From positions 13,461 to 77,460 of the forward strand of contig CALDMO010000012.1 in the NCBI GenBank assembly GCA_937915375.1: 64,000 nucleotides of DNA. The letters are read 5' to 3'. Positions 1 through 8,987 of this stretch are shown piece after piece. How positions within the stretch are numbered: the stretch's first letter is position 1; each line of letters starts with the position of its first letter. The notes beneath the pieces are model-generated. The model ran no database searches, was not told the DNA's origin, and saw only the letters and a list, made by a program, of their open reading frames with translations. Source of the stretch: an uncultured Marvinbryantia sp. (GTDB lineage: Bacteria > Bacillota > Clostridia > Lachnospirales > Lachnospiraceae). The position numbers and the translations under genes were made by a program.

Positions 1-566
1 TTATTCCGATTTTGCTGGAAGCGAAGACGGATGGAGAGCATTTCACGGGTTTGGAAATCCAGAAAACAAGCGCTGATATGGCGAGACGCAGCGTGGCCTT
101 AAATGATTTATCAGAAAAGATTTCCATTGTAGAAGGAGACATAAAGGAGGCCGGTTCCCTATTCGGAAAGGCCTCTTTTGATGTAGTGACGTCTAATCCG
201 CCGTATATGACGGGAAATCATGGTTTGGTAAATCCAGAACTGCCAAAGGCGATTGCAAGACATGAGATTCTTTGTACATTGGAAGATGTGATTGGACAGG
301 CAGCAGGTCTTTTGCGGGAGGGCGGACGGTTTTATATGGTACATCGCCCGTTTCGTCTGGCTGAGATTATGACTTTAATGGTGAAGTGTCGTCTGGAACC
401 GAAGCGGATGAGGCTGGTTTATCCGTTTGTAGATAAGGAGCCGAATATGGTGCTGATTGAGGGGCTGAAAGGCGGTCGCAGTCGGGTTACAGTGGAAAAA
501 CCGTTGATTGTCTATAAAGAACCGGGTGTGTATACAGATGAGATTTATGATGTGTATGGATATTAA
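1..566 (+). CDS. trmN6: tRNA1(Val) (adenine(37)-N6)-methyltransferase, 5' end outside the window
   Basis: This is the C-terminal part of a Rossmann-fold SAM-dependent methyltransferase. The reading frame is open from base 3, so the N-terminus lies upstream of the window. The adenine-N6 methyltransferase signature NPPY is visible (SNPPYMTGN), preceded by an acidic SAM-binding strand end (VEGDI). The length and the tail, with an IVYKEPGVYTDE-like end, fit the TrmN6/YfiC family, which methylates A37 of tRNA1(Val) in the cytoplasm. It sits 26 bases before rsmI, a pairing common in Firmicutes, and the two are probably co-transcribed. A generic N6-adenine methyltransferase is the alternative. Confidence 0.85.
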   Translation, partial: IPILLEAKTDGEHFTGLEIQKTSADMARRSVALNDLSEKISIVEGDIKEAGSLFGKASFDVVTSNPPYMTGNHGLVNPELPKAIARHEILCTLEDVIGQAAGLLREGGRFYMVHRPFRLAEIMTLMVKCRLEPKRMRLVYPFVDKEPNMVLIEGLKGGRSRVTVEKPLIVYKEPGVYTDEIYDVYGY

Positions 567-592
567 GAAAGTCGGAAGGGAGTGAGTAGACT

Positions 593-1429
593 GTGCCGGG
601 AAAATTATTTTTATGTGCGACGCCGATTGGAAATCTGGAGGATATGACGCTGCGAGTGTTGCGTACTTTAAAAGAAGTGGATTTGATCGCGGCGGAAGAT
701 ACCAGAAACAGCATTAAGCTGCTCAATCATTTCGAAATAAAAACGCCGATGACGAGTTATCATGAGTATAACCGCATTGAGAAAGCGCACTATCTGATTG
801 AACAGATGCAACAGGGAAAAAATATTGCTTTGATCACGGATGCGGGAACACCGGGAATTTCCGATCCGGGCGAGGATCTGGTACGTCTCTGCTATGAAGC
901 GGGCGTGGAGGTGACTTCTCTTCCGGGAGCCTGTGCCTGCGTGACAGCGTTGACGTTATCGGGGCTTTCGACAAGACGTTTTTGTTTTGAGGCATTCCTG
1001 CCTGTGGATAAAAAGGAAAAACAGGCGGTGCTTTGTGAATTAAAAGAGGAAACCCGCACGATTATTTTATATGAAGCGCCTCATCGGCTGGTTCGTACGC
1101 TGGAGGAGCTTTTGCAGATGATCGGGGACCGTAGGGTGACAATTTGCCGGGAACTGACGAAAAAGCATGAGACGGCATTTGCAACGACGCTTACAGAAGC
1201 GTTGGAGTATTATCGTGAAACGCCGCCAAAGGGCGAGTGTGTGATTGTGATGGAGGGAAAAAGCCGTGAGCAGCAGCGACAGGAAGAACAGCGCCAGTGG
1301 GAAACTATGAGTGTGGAAGAACATATGGAATACTATCTGTCAAACGGTATAGAGAAAAAAGAAGCCATGAAAAAAGTGGCGAAAGATCGCGGGGTATCCA
1401 AGAGGGAAATTTATCAGGCTTTGTTGTGA
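593..1429 (+). CDS. rsmI: 16S rRNA (cytidine(1402)-2'-O)-methyltransferase RsmI
   Basis: RsmI methylates the ribose 2'-OH of C1402 in 16S rRNA near the P site. The 278-residue protein has the family's N-terminal ATPIGNLEDMT motif (residues 9-19), the AEDTR motif, the glycine-rich DAGTPGISDPG segment and the tetrapyrrole-methylase fold layout, so it is full length. The start codon is GTG, chosen because GGAAGGGAG lies at the right distance upstream and the family's N-terminus begins here. The C-terminus is Glu/Lys rich and ends with a short helix-turn-helix-like tail (KDRGVSKREIYQALL), as in other Firmicutes RsmI proteins. It probably shares an operon with the preceding trmN6. Confidence 0.95.
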   Translation: MPGKLFLCATPIGNLEDMTLRVLRTLKEVDLIAAEDTRNSIKLLNHFEIKTPMTSYHEYNRIEKAHYLIEQMQQGKNIALITDAGTPGISDPGEDLVRLCYEAGVEVTSLPGACACVTALTLSGLSTRRFCFEAFLPVDKKEKQAVLCELKEETRTIILYEAPHRLVRTLEELLQMIGDRRVTICRELTKKHETAFATTLTEALEYYRETPPKGECVIVMEGKSREQQRQEEQRQWETMSVEEHMEYYLSNGIEKKEAMKKVAKDRGVSKREIYQALL

Positions 1430-1536
1430 CTGATAAATAACTGTGGAAGTCAGGTACAATAGAATAGGTAGTTAAAAAAGGGATATATTATATCGGTACA
1501 CATAGAATATAGAAACAGGACAAATGGAGTCTGGTT

Positions 1537-2190
1537 ATGAATTTTCTTTGGGGCGGTATGATTTTAATTGGTATTATTTACGGCGCAGCGGCGGGAACTA
1601 TGCAGGAAATCTCGGACGCTGCGCTTTCTTCTGTTCGTGAAGCGGTTAATTTATGTATTACAATGGTAGGGGTGATGTCATTGTGGGTCGGTCTGATGGA
1701 AATTGCCAGAGAGAGCGGCATGATTGCCGGTTTGACACGAAAAATGAAGCCATTTATTCGATTTCTGTTTCCGAATATTCCGGAGGGGCATGCTGCACAA
1801 GAGCATATCAGTGTGAATGTAATTGCTAATATCCTTGGACTGGGATGGGCGGCGACACCTGCTGGCTTGAAAGCGATGGAATCTCTGGCGCAGTTGGAAG
1901 AAGAACGGTGCAGAAAAGGGGCAGAAGAAACGGCATTTGGAATGACTAAAAAAAGAGGAAGAAAAAATGGTATGCCAAAGGGCATCGCCAGTAATGAAAT
2001 GTGTACTTTTCTTATATTAAATATTTCATCTTTACAGCTAATCCCGGTTAATATTATTGCTTATCGCAGCCAGTATGGCAGTGTGAATCCGACGGCGATC
2101 GTCGGCCCCGGAATTGCCGCGACAGCGGTCAGTACACTGGCGGCAATTGTGTTTTGTAAGGTGATGGATGGGAGAAAACGGATAAAATAA
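1537..2190 (+). CDS. spmA: Spore maturation protein A (nucleoside-recognition/Gate domain membrane protein)
   Basis: This 217-residue integral membrane protein has several hydrophobic segments and the SpmA signatures: an N-terminal MNFLWGGMILIGIIYG helix, GLMEIARESG, ISVNVIANILGLGWAATP and a C-terminal NPTAIVGPGIAATAVSTL. SpmA is needed for full spore-core dehydration in Bacillus, presumably as part of a membrane transport complex in the forespore. It indicates that the organism belongs to a sporulating lineage. In most genomes spmB follows immediately. Here no spmB is present: the next 150 bases are non-coding and lead into a phosphate transporter. Either SpmB is encoded elsewhere or SpmA works alone. 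The start ATG follows TGGAG at a normal distance. Confidence 0.9.
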   Translation: MNFLWGGMILIGIIYGAAAGTMQEISDAALSSVREAVNLCITMVGVMSLWVGLMEIARESGMIAGLTRKMKPFIRFLFPNIPEGHAAQEHISVNVIANILGLGWAATPAGLKAMESLAQLEEERCRKGAEETAFGMTKKRGRKNGMPKGIASNEMCTFLILNISSLQLIPVNIIAYRSQYGSVNPTAIVGPGIAATAVSTLAAIVFCKVMDGRKRIK

Positions 2191-2253
2191 AACGGACCGG
2201 GTACACTAAGAAAATTACATCCGACCTTCTTAACTTGGAAGAACGGAGTATAT

Positions 2254-2292
2254 TTTACATAGATTTTACATTAAGAACTCTTTATTTTTACA
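2254..2292 (+). promoter_or_regulatory. Pho-box-like phased TTTACA repeats upstream of the Na/Pi transporter
   Basis: TTTACA occurs at 2254-2259, 2265-2270 and 2287-2292. The first two are 11 bases apart and the third is exactly 22 further on, leaving one degenerate slot at 2276. An 11-base period of TT(A/T)ACA-like hexamers is the arrangement bound by PhoP dimers in Bacillus subtilis. The genes downstream are a phosphate transporter and a PhoB/PhoR-like pair, which supports autoregulated phosphate control. The function is inferred from spacing and context only. Confidence 0.55.
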
Positions 2293-2343
2293 TACGTGTG
2301 TTAGCCTGAAAAAAATATATGCGATAAGATAAGGAGTTTTTTT

Positions 2344-4104
2344 ATGGACATTTTTGCGATTTTAGCATTTTTGGGAGGTTTGGCATTCTTCCTTTATGGT
2401 ATGTCGATGATGGGAGACGGTCTGTCAAGAGCTTCCGGCGGTAAGATGGAAAAAATTCTTGAGCAGCTGACCAGCAGTAAATGGAAAGGGGTTCTGCTCG
2501 GCGCAGCGGTAACGGCAGTAATTCAGTCGTCATCCGCGACAACTGTTATGGTAGTCGGTTTTGTTAATTCCGGTATTATGAAGCTGGGGCAGGCAGTCGG
2601 CGTTATCATGGGTGCGAATATCGGTACGACAGCGACATCCTGGATTCTCAGCTTGACTGGTATTGAAGGCGGAAATGTTTTCATGCAGCTGTTAAAGCCA
2701 AGTTCTTTTGCACCGGTTCTTGCATTGGTGGGTGCGGCGATGCTGCTGTTTTTCAAGAGTGAGAAAAAGAAAAATGTCGGTACGATCATGGTTGGTTTTG
2801 CAATCCTGATGTATGGTATGGATGCTATGAGTGGGGCTGTAAAACCGCTGGCGGATGTACCAGAGTTCGGGAATGCGCTGATGATGTTTACAAATCCGGT
2901 TATGGGCGTACTGGCAGGTACGATCATTACTGCGGTGATCCAGAGCTCTTCAGCTTCTGTCGGTATCCTGCAGGCGCTGTGCGCAACCGGAAGCGTCACC
3001 TATGGTCTGGCGATTCCGATTATCATGGGCCAGAATATCGGTACTTGTATTACCGCGATCCTGTCTGCGATCGGCGCAAATAAAAACGCGAAACGCGCGG
3101 CAGCGATTCATCTGTATTTCAATCTGATCGGTACAGCTGTTTTTATGGTGCTGTTTTACGGTATCAATATGGTTGTGCGTTTTGACTTCCTCGGAGACGC
3201 GATTGGTCCGGCAAATGTGGCGGTTATTCACAGTATATTTAACGTCTTTACGACCGCGATTCTGTATCCGTTCTCAAATATGCTGGTGAAACTGGCAAAA
3301 GCGACCGTCGGCAAGGAAAAAGACGGCGAACCGAAAGAACTGGAAGTGGCGGTTCTGGATCAGCGTTTCCTGGAACGCCCGTCCTTTGCCTGTGAACAGG
3401 CGATGGAAGCAACCCGTCAGATGGCGGAGCTTTCCAGAGAATCCTTCAGCCTGGCAGTTTCACTGTTTGATGAATATGATGAGAAAAAAGCGCAGCGCGT
3501 GCGTGAATTGGAAGATGTGGTTGATAAATATGAAGACCATGTTGGAAGTTATCTGGTGGAATTGAGCAGCCGCAATCTTTCGGATTCCGACAGCCGTGCA
3601 CTTTCTATGATGCTTCACTGCCTGGGAGACTTTGAACGTATCTCAGATCATTCTGTCAGTGTAATGACGGCCGCGCAGGAATTATATACCAAGAAACTGA
3701 GCTTTTCTGAAAAAGGTCAGAAGGAAATGGAGATTTATTCAAAGGCAGCGTTGGAGATTACTAATATAGCGTTTGGCGCATTTATCGAGGATGATCTGCG
3801 CAAGGCAAGACATGTAGAGCCGCTTGAGGAAGTAATGGATGCTATCCGCAATCAGGTAAAAGAACGTCACGTAAGACGTCTGCAGGAAGGCAGATGTACG
3901 ATCGAGATGGGATTTATCTTGTCTGATATCTGTACGGACTATGAACGTGTAGCAGACCATTGTTCTAATATCGCTGTTTATCTGCTGCAGCGTCATGATA
4001 ATAGTTATGATCAGCATGCGTACGCAGATGTGCTTCGTCACGGCGATAACGAAGAATTTAAAAAGGAATGTGCAATGTATCGTGAAAAATATGTATTACC
4101 ATAG
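2344..4104 (+). CDS. Na+/phosphate cotransporter family protein with C-terminal PhoU-like domain (NptA/YjbB type)
   Basis: This 586-residue protein carries two copies of the Na/Pi-cotransporter repeat, each with the QSSSA signature (QSSSAT at residues 61-66, QSSSAS at 200-205) within roughly eight to nine membrane helices. A cytoplasmic helical domain from about residue 350 to 560 resembles PhoU, with paired motifs ending in FERISDH and YERVADH. Family members move inorganic phosphate together with sodium; E. coli YjbB works as an exporter, so direction is uncertain. Upstream lies a Pho-box-like repeat and downstream, 52 bases away, a PhoB/PhoR-like pair, so this is probably a phosphate-responsive operon. 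The ATG follows a strong AAGGAG. Confidence 0.9.
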   Translation: MDIFAILAFLGGLAFFLYGMSMMGDGLSRASGGKMEKILEQLTSSKWKGVLLGAAVTAVIQSSSATTVMVVGFVNSGIMKLGQAVGVIMGANIGTTATSWILSLTGIEGGNVFMQLLKPSSFAPVLALVGAAMLLFFKSEKKKNVGTIMVGFAILMYGMDAMSGAVKPLADVPEFGNALMMFTNPVMGVLAGTIITAVIQSSSASVGILQALCATGSVTYGLAIPIIMGQNIGTCITAILSAIGANKNAKRAAAIHLYFNLIGTAVFMVLFYGINMVVRFDFLGDAIGPANVAVIHSIFNVFTTAILYPFSNMLVKLAKATVGKEKDGEPKELEVAVLDQRFLERPSFACEQAMEATRQMAELSRESFSLAVSLFDEYDEKKAQRVRELEDVVDKYEDHVGSYLVELSSRNLSDSDSRALSMMLHCLGDFERISDHSVSVMTAAQELYTKKLSFSEKGQKEMEIYSKAALEITNIAFGAFIEDDLRKARHVEPLEEVMDAIRNQVKERHVRRLQEGRCTIEMGFILSDICTDYERVADHCSNIAVYLLQRHDNSYDQHAYADVLRHGDNEEFKKECAMYREKYVLP

Positions 4105-4156
4105 GGTAAACATGTGGTAGAATAAAAGCTAAGAGAGGAAAGGGAGCGTTTCGTTC

Positions 4157-4828
4157 ATGAGCCTGATTTATATTGTGGAAGATGATAAAAATATCCGAGA
4201 GATTGAAAGTTATGCGTTGAAAAACAGCGGTTACTCAGTGGATGAATTTGAATCTGCAAAATCCTTCTGGAATAAGGTTTCTGAGCGCGTCCCGGATCTG
4301 ATCTTGCTTGATATTATGCTTCCAGACAGTGATGGGATAGATGTTTTAAAGAAACTGCGTCGTAATCCGGAAACGAAAAAGATACCGGTTGTTATGGTGA
4401 CGGCTAAATCTACGGAGATTGACAAGGTCAAAGGACTGGATAACGGCGCAGACGATTATATTACCAAACCATTTGGCATTATGGAGCTGATTTCCAGGGT
4501 AAAGGCGATTCTTCGCCGCATTAACAGTATGGAAGAAGAAAAATTCATCCATTTGCATGATATTTTTATGGATGGAGATAAGCGAATGGTGTATGTGGCT
4601 GACGAACCCTGTGAGCTTACATATAAAGAATTTGAACTGCTAAAGCTGTTTCTGCAGAATGCGGGAATCGTTATGACCAGAGAAAGTATTATGGAACATA
4701 TCTGGGGCATTGACTTTGAGGGAGAATCCAGAACGTTGGATATGCATATAAAAACTTTGCGTCAGAAGCTGGGAACTGCGGGAAGCTACATTAAGACTGT
4801 GCGGAATGTGGGGTACAGAATCGAATGA
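4157..4828 (+). CDS. OmpR/PhoB-family response regulator
   Basis: This 223-residue two-domain regulator has an N-terminal receiver with the acidic pocket (E8, D9), phospho-acceptor Asp52 in LILLDIMLPD, conserved Thr in VVMVTAK and Lys in ITKPF. It is followed by a winged-helix DNA-binding domain with the typical EFELLKLF and RTLDMHIKTLRQKLG segments. It is translationally coupled to the downstream histidine kinase, overlapping it by four bases. Its position directly after a Na/Pi transporter that has a Pho-box-like promoter suggests a PhoP/PhoB role in phosphate starvation, but PhoP-type regulators cannot be told from other OmpR members by sequence alone. Confidence 0.92.
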   Translation: MSLIYIVEDDKNIREIESYALKNSGYSVDEFESAKSFWNKVSERVPDLILLDIMLPDSDGIDVLKKLRRNPETKKIPVVMVTAKSTEIDKVKGLDNGADDYITKPFGIMELISRVKAILRRINSMEEEKFIHLHDIFMDGDKRMVYVADEPCELTYKEFELLKLFLQNAGIVMTRESIMEHIWGIDFEGESRTLDMHIKTLRQKLGTAGSYIKTVRNVGYRIE

Positions 4829-6165
4829 AAAAGAAAATAAATAAGCAGTATACATTAATAACCGTCGTAGCGATTGTGCTGACGGTTTTTCTTTCTGTTA
4901 TTGTTTATTACGACATGTTTCAGGGAGAAGTAATTAACAGTTTGAAAACTTATACAAATGTGCTTCGAAATTCCGGCATGTTTGAGGATGAGCTGCTGCA
5001 TAGAGATGAAAAAAATTCTTTGGCGGAGGATCTGCGCGTTACGCTGGTAGAACCGGACGGAAGTGTCAGCTTTGACAGCAATGTCGGGATCGGGGATCTG
5101 GATAATCACGGAGAACGCCCGGAAATCCAGGAGGCCTTGAATACCGGAGAAGGAGAACAGATCCGGCATTCTGATACGCTGCAGAAAAATGTATATTATT
5201 ATGCGGTAAGAATGGAGGATGGCAGTGTGCTGCGCGTGGCAAAGGAGGCGGGCAGTATATGGAGTTTCCTGATGCCGCTGATGCCGGTATTATTTGTAAT
5301 GATCATAGTCCTTGCTGGGGTATGTGTGATCCTGGCGCATTTTATGACGCAGAGTATTGTCAAGCCGGTAGAGGAAATGGCGCAGCATATGGATGACAGC
5401 ACATATAAGGCCACCTATAAGGAATTGCAGCCGTTTATTGATACAATTCAGCAGCAGCATCAGGATATTGTGAAAAGCAGCCGAATACGTCAGGAATTTA
5501 CCGCGAATGTTTCTCATGAGCTGAAAACGCCCCTGACGGCGATTTCAGGATATTCGGAGTTGATTGAGAGCGGTATTGCAACGAAGGAAGTGACCGCGCG
5601 CTTTGCCGGAGAGATCCGCAAAAGCTCACAGCGTCTTCTGACATTAATTAATGATATTCTTCGTTTATCGGAGCTGGATACGCAGGAGCAGACAATGAGC
5701 AAGCAGCCTGTCGATCTGTATGAGCTGGCAGAGAAATGCGCGGATATGCTGCAGATCAATGCGGAGAAACACAATGTAACTTTGGAGTTTTGCGGTGAGC
5801 AGCCTTGCATGGTGGATGGCAATCGGGAAATGCTGGAGGAGATCATGTATAATCTATGCAGCAACGCAATCCGCTATAATGTGCCGGAAGGGCATGTGAT
5901 GCTTTCGGTCAACTATGAGGGAAAACATGCGGTGCTGACGGTTGAGGACACCGGAATCGGTATTCCGCAGGAGGACCAGAAGCGTATTTTTGAACGTTTT
6001 TATCGAGTGGATAAGAGTCGCTCCAAGTCAACGGGAGGCACAGGATTGGGGCTTGCGATTGTGAAACATGCGGTGGCGAAACACGGCGCGGAGATCGGGC
6101 TATGGAGCAGAGTCGGAGAAGGGACAAGGATTCGTGTGGTGTTCCCGGATCGAAAAGATGAGTGA
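4825..6165 (+). CDS. Sensor histidine kinase, PhoR-like
   Basis: This 446-residue membrane kinase has TM1 at residues 9-29, an extracytoplasmic sensor region of about 110 residues, TM2 at about 148-172, a short HAMP-like linker, and a HisKA domain with the phospho-accepting His231 in SHELKTPLTAISGY. A HATPase_c domain follows, with N (LCSNAIRYN), G1 (VEDTGIGI) and G2 (GGTGLGLAIVK) boxes. It is full length for a PhoR/ResE-type kinase. It overlaps the response regulator stop (ATGA), so the two form a cognate pair. Phosphate signalling is inferred from the transporter upstream; the sensor domain itself gives no ligand clue. Confidence 0.92.
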   Translation: MKKKINKQYTLITVVAIVLTVFLSVIVYYDMFQGEVINSLKTYTNVLRNSGMFEDELLHRDEKNSLAEDLRVTLVEPDGSVSFDSNVGIGDLDNHGERPEIQEALNTGEGEQIRHSDTLQKNVYYYAVRMEDGSVLRVAKEAGSIWSFLMPLMPVLFVMIIVLAGVCVILAHFMTQSIVKPVEEMAQHMDDSTYKATYKELQPFIDTIQQQHQDIVKSSRIRQEFTANVSHELKTPLTAISGYSELIESGIATKEVTARFAGEIRKSSQRLLTLINDILRLSELDTQEQTMSKQPVDLYELAEKCADMLQINAEKHNVTLEFCGEQPCMVDGNREMLEEIMYNLCSNAIRYNVPEGHVMLSVNYEGKHAVLTVEDTGIGIPQEDQKRIFERFYRVDKSRSKSTGGTGLGLAIVKHAVAKHGAEIGLWSRVGEGTRIRVVFPDRKDE

Positions 6166-6210
6166 CCGGGTGGACTGGTCAGAAAGACGAAAATTGGATA
6201 TTGATACCAG

Positions 6211-6258
6211 ATCGGTTTCTGCTGTATGATAGAAGATGGCAGAAACCGATTTTTATTA
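6211..6258 (+). terminator. Rho-independent terminator of the phosphate/two-component operon
   Basis: A perfect 12-base-pair stem (6211-6222 with 6239-6250) has a 16-base loop and is followed by TTTTATTATA. It lies 45 bases after the kinase stop codon and separates this operon from the pyridoxal kinase gene. Confidence 0.85.
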
Positions 6259-6365
6259 TATTTACATGGATGCGTGTAAGTTGAAATATATGAGTATTTA
6301 TGATGTAATGCTACACTATCTTAAGATCGTTTCTAGTAAAGAAGAAATTTGACAGGAGAGAGAAA

Positions 6366-7199
6366 ATGATGATCTCACATAATAAACAGAAAAAAATTGC
6401 CGTGATTAATGATATTTCCGGTTTCGGGAGGTGTTCGCTGACCGTTTCGATACCGGTGATCTCAAAGCTGAAGGTGCAGTGCTGCCCGGTGCCAACGGCG
6501 ATTTTATCCAATCATACTGGTTTTCCAAACTGGTTTTTTGATGATTATACGGAGAAGATGCCGGAGTATATTGACAACTGGGAGAAGATCGGACTGAAGT
6601 TTTCGGCTGTGTATTCGGGTTTTCTCGGCTCGGAGAGACAGATTGAGATGGTATTGGATTTTATCCGGCGTTTCCGCATGGAGGAGACGTTGGTGGTGGT
6701 AGATCCGGTGATGGGCGATTATGGAAAGACATATTCCACATACACGCCGCAGATGTGCAGTGAGATGAAAAAATTGGTGGAGTGCGCCGATATTCTGACA
6801 CCGAACATCACAGAAGCCTGTATTCTGACGGATACACCATATAAAGAAAGGTGGCATAAGGAAGAGGTGCGGGTGATTGCCCGGAAACTTTTGGAACAGG
6901 GACCGGATAAGGTTGTGATCACTGGGATTGTTCAGCGCAGTTATATTGCAAATTATGTCTGCACAAAAGACGGAGAGGATCATTTCCTGCGGACACTCCG
7001 CGTTGGTACACAGCGATCCGGTACCGGCGATATTTTTGCTTCTATCATTGCAGCGGATGCTGTAAACGGAGTGAACTTTACACAGTCAGTGAAAAAGGCT
7101 TCTAATTTTGTGAAGAAATGCATTCTGCGGTCGATTGAATTGGATGTGCCTCTTACGGACGGAGTAGCGTTTGAGGATGTTTTGGATGAACTCAGGTAA
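6366..7199 (+). CDS. pdxY: Pyridoxal/pyridoxamine kinase (PfkB-like, PdxY type)
   Basis: This 277-residue ribokinase-superfamily enzyme phosphorylates pyridoxal and related vitamers in PLP salvage. Visible signatures are the N-terminal VINDISGFGRCSLTVSIP segment typical of Firmicutes pyridoxamine kinases, the VVDPVMGDYG block with the substrate and Mg site, TPNITEACILT, and the C-terminal GTGDIFAS anion hole with the catalytic Asp. The first of two adjacent ATG codons is used because AGGAG lies seven bases before it. It stands alone between a terminator and a radical SAM gene. PdxK and bifunctional ThiD-like kinases are close relatives, so the exact substrate is less certain than the family. 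Confidence 0.88.
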   Translation: MMISHNKQKKIAVINDISGFGRCSLTVSIPVISKLKVQCCPVPTAILSNHTGFPNWFFDDYTEKMPEYIDNWEKIGLKFSAVYSGFLGSERQIEMVLDFIRRFRMEETLVVVDPVMGDYGKTYSTYTPQMCSEMKKLVECADILTPNITEACILTDTPYKERWHKEEVRVIARKLLEQGPDKVVITGIVQRSYIANYVCTKDGEDHFLRTLRVGTQRSGTGDIFASIIAADAVNGVNFTQSVKKASNFVKKCILRSIELDVPLTDGVAFEDVLDELR

Positions 7200-7246
7200 A
7201 TGGATTTTCGCTGCATTTAAAATTTTAGAGGAGGGAAAAATAGATT

Positions 7247-7849
7247 ATGACAATTTTATATAAATTACATCAGAATTTGTACGTGAATCTGACAAACAGG
7301 TGTCCGTGCGCCTGTACGTTTTGTTTGCGGCAGACGAAAGACGCGGTAGGGGAGGCAACCAGTCTTTGGCTGGAACAAGAACCGACTTTGGCAGAAATCA
7401 TCGCGGATTTCTCGGATTTTGATATGAGTCAGTATCAGGAAGTAGTGTTTTGTGGGTTTGGTGAGCCAACGGAGCGGTTGGACGTCCTTTTGGAGGCAGC
7501 AAAATATGTAAAGGAGAATTTTCATTTGCCGACGCGTATCAATACGAATGGTCTTTCAGATCTGATTCATGGAGAAAAGACTGCGCATCTGCTAAAAGGG
7601 CTGATTGATACGGTTTCTATCAGTCTGAATACGCCCAGTCCAGAGCGGTATCATGAGCTGGTGCGCTGTAAATTTGGTGATATTTCTTATCAGGCGATGT
7701 TGGATTTCGCAAAGGACTGCACGAAATATGTGCCGAATGTGGTAATGACGACAGTTTCCACAACACTTACAGAGGAAGAAGAGGAGCAGTGCGCTAAAAT
7801 TTGCAAAGAACTGGGAGTGACGTACCGGATTCGTCCGTGGGAAGGATAA
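7247..7849 (+). CDS. TatD-linked radical SAM family protein
   Basis: This 200-residue radical SAM enzyme has the CxxxCxxC iron-sulfur motif at about residues 19-26 (within NRCPCACTFC), preceded by LYVNLTNRC, and a GFGEPTERLD SAM-binding glycine motif. The N-terminus and small size match the family usually found next to, or fused with, TatD-type DNases in Clostridia, whose reaction is unknown. Here no tatD gene is adjacent; sbcD follows five bases after the stop codon, so it is probably co-transcribed with the SbcCD nuclease. That leaves a DNA-processing link as an inference only. Confidence 0.8.
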   Translation: MTILYKLHQNLYVNLTNRCPCACTFCLRQTKDAVGEATSLWLEQEPTLAEIIADFSDFDMSQYQEVVFCGFGEPTERLDVLLEAAKYVKENFHLPTRINTNGLSDLIHGEKTAHLLKGLIDTVSISLNTPSPERYHELVRCKFGDISYQAMLDFAKDCTKYVPNVVMTTVSTTLTEEEEEQCAKICKELGVTYRIRPWEG

Positions 7850-7853
7850 GTTT

Positions 7854-8987
7854 ATGAAGTTGATGCATATTTCAGATCTTCATTTAGGTAAGAGAGTAAA
7901 TGAAATATCTATGTTAGAAGATCAGCGTTATATTTTAGAGGAAATCTTGCGGATCGCGCAGGAACAGACTGTGGATGGGATTTTGGCATCTGGTGATATC
8001 TATGATAAGACGGTTCCATCTGCTGAGGCGGTGCTGCTTTTGGACTGGTTTTTGACGGAAGTGTCGAAAAAAAAGATTCCCATTTTTCTGATCAGCGGCA
8101 ATCATGACAGTGCCGAGCGTCTGGCGTTCGGGGCACATCTGCTGGACAAGGGAGGAATTTATATTTCGCCTGTTTATGAGGGAAAAACAGAGCCGATTAC
8201 ATTGAAGGATTCTTATGGGGAGGTTCGTGTTTACGGTGTGCCGTTTTTAAAACCGGCTGCAGTGCGCCGTTTTTTTCCTGAACGGAAAATAGAAACCTAT
8301 CAGGATGCATTCGAGGTTGTGATGGAGAGTCTGAATTTGAATTTGGCAGAACGCAATGTACTGATTGCGCACCAGTTTTTTGCCGGAGCGGAGCGCTGCG
8401 AATCAGAGGAGCTTTCTGTGGGCGGTCTGGATGTGATCCGTGCGGATGCGCTGGGTAAATTTGATTATGTGGCGCTGGGGCATTTGCATCGTCCGCAGAA
8501 GCTTGGCAGGGAGACGGTACGTTACTGCGGTACGCCGCTTAAATATTCCTTTTCGGAGGCGAATGATCAGAAATCTGTTTCTATTGTAGAATTAAAAGAA
8601 AAAGGGAATATATGTGTAGAAACGATTCCACTGAAACCGCGGCATGACCTACGGGAAATCCGTGGCAGTTATGAGGAAATTACGCTGTTGGAAAACTACA
8701 AAAATACAAAGACAGACGATTATATGCATATTACGCTGACGGACGAAGAGGATATTCCAAATGCGGTCGGAAAACTGCGCGTGATTTATCCCAATTTGAT
8801 GAAGCTGGATTATGATAACCGACGTACGAGAGAGTACCGCAGTGTAGAGCATACAGAAATGGAAGAAAAAAAGTCGCCTTTGGAATATTTTATGGAATTT
8901 TATCAGCTTCAGAACAATCAGGAGATGAGCGGACAGCAGCGGGATTATCTGCTGGAAAAAATAGAATGTGTGTGGGGTGACGAATGA
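7854..8987 (+). CDS. sbcD: Exonuclease SbcCD, nuclease subunit D
   Basis: SbcD is the Mre11-type Mn-dependent nuclease of the SbcCD complex, which opens hairpins and trims protein-blocked DNA ends. The 377-residue protein shows all phosphoesterase motifs in order: HISDLHLGK at the N-terminus, SGDIYDK, SGNHDS, a conserved IAHQFF and VALGHLHRP. The C-terminal capping region is present. It overlaps sbcC by four bases (ATGA), a standard translationally coupled pair. Confidence 0.96.
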   Translation: MKLMHISDLHLGKRVNEISMLEDQRYILEEILRIAQEQTVDGILASGDIYDKTVPSAEAVLLLDWFLTEVSKKKIPIFLISGNHDSAERLAFGAHLLDKGGIYISPVYEGKTEPITLKDSYGEVRVYGVPFLKPAAVRRFFPERKIETYQDAFEVVMESLNLNLAERNVLIAHQFFAGAERCESEELSVGGLDVIRADALGKFDYVALGHLHRPQKLGRETVRYCGTPLKYSFSEANDQKSVSIVELKEKGNICVETIPLKPRHDLREIRGSYEEITLLENYKNTKTDDYMHITLTDEEDIPNAVGKLRVIYPNLMKLDYDNRRTREYRSVEHTEMEEKKSPLEYFMEFYQLQNNQEMSGQQRDYLLEKIECVWGDE

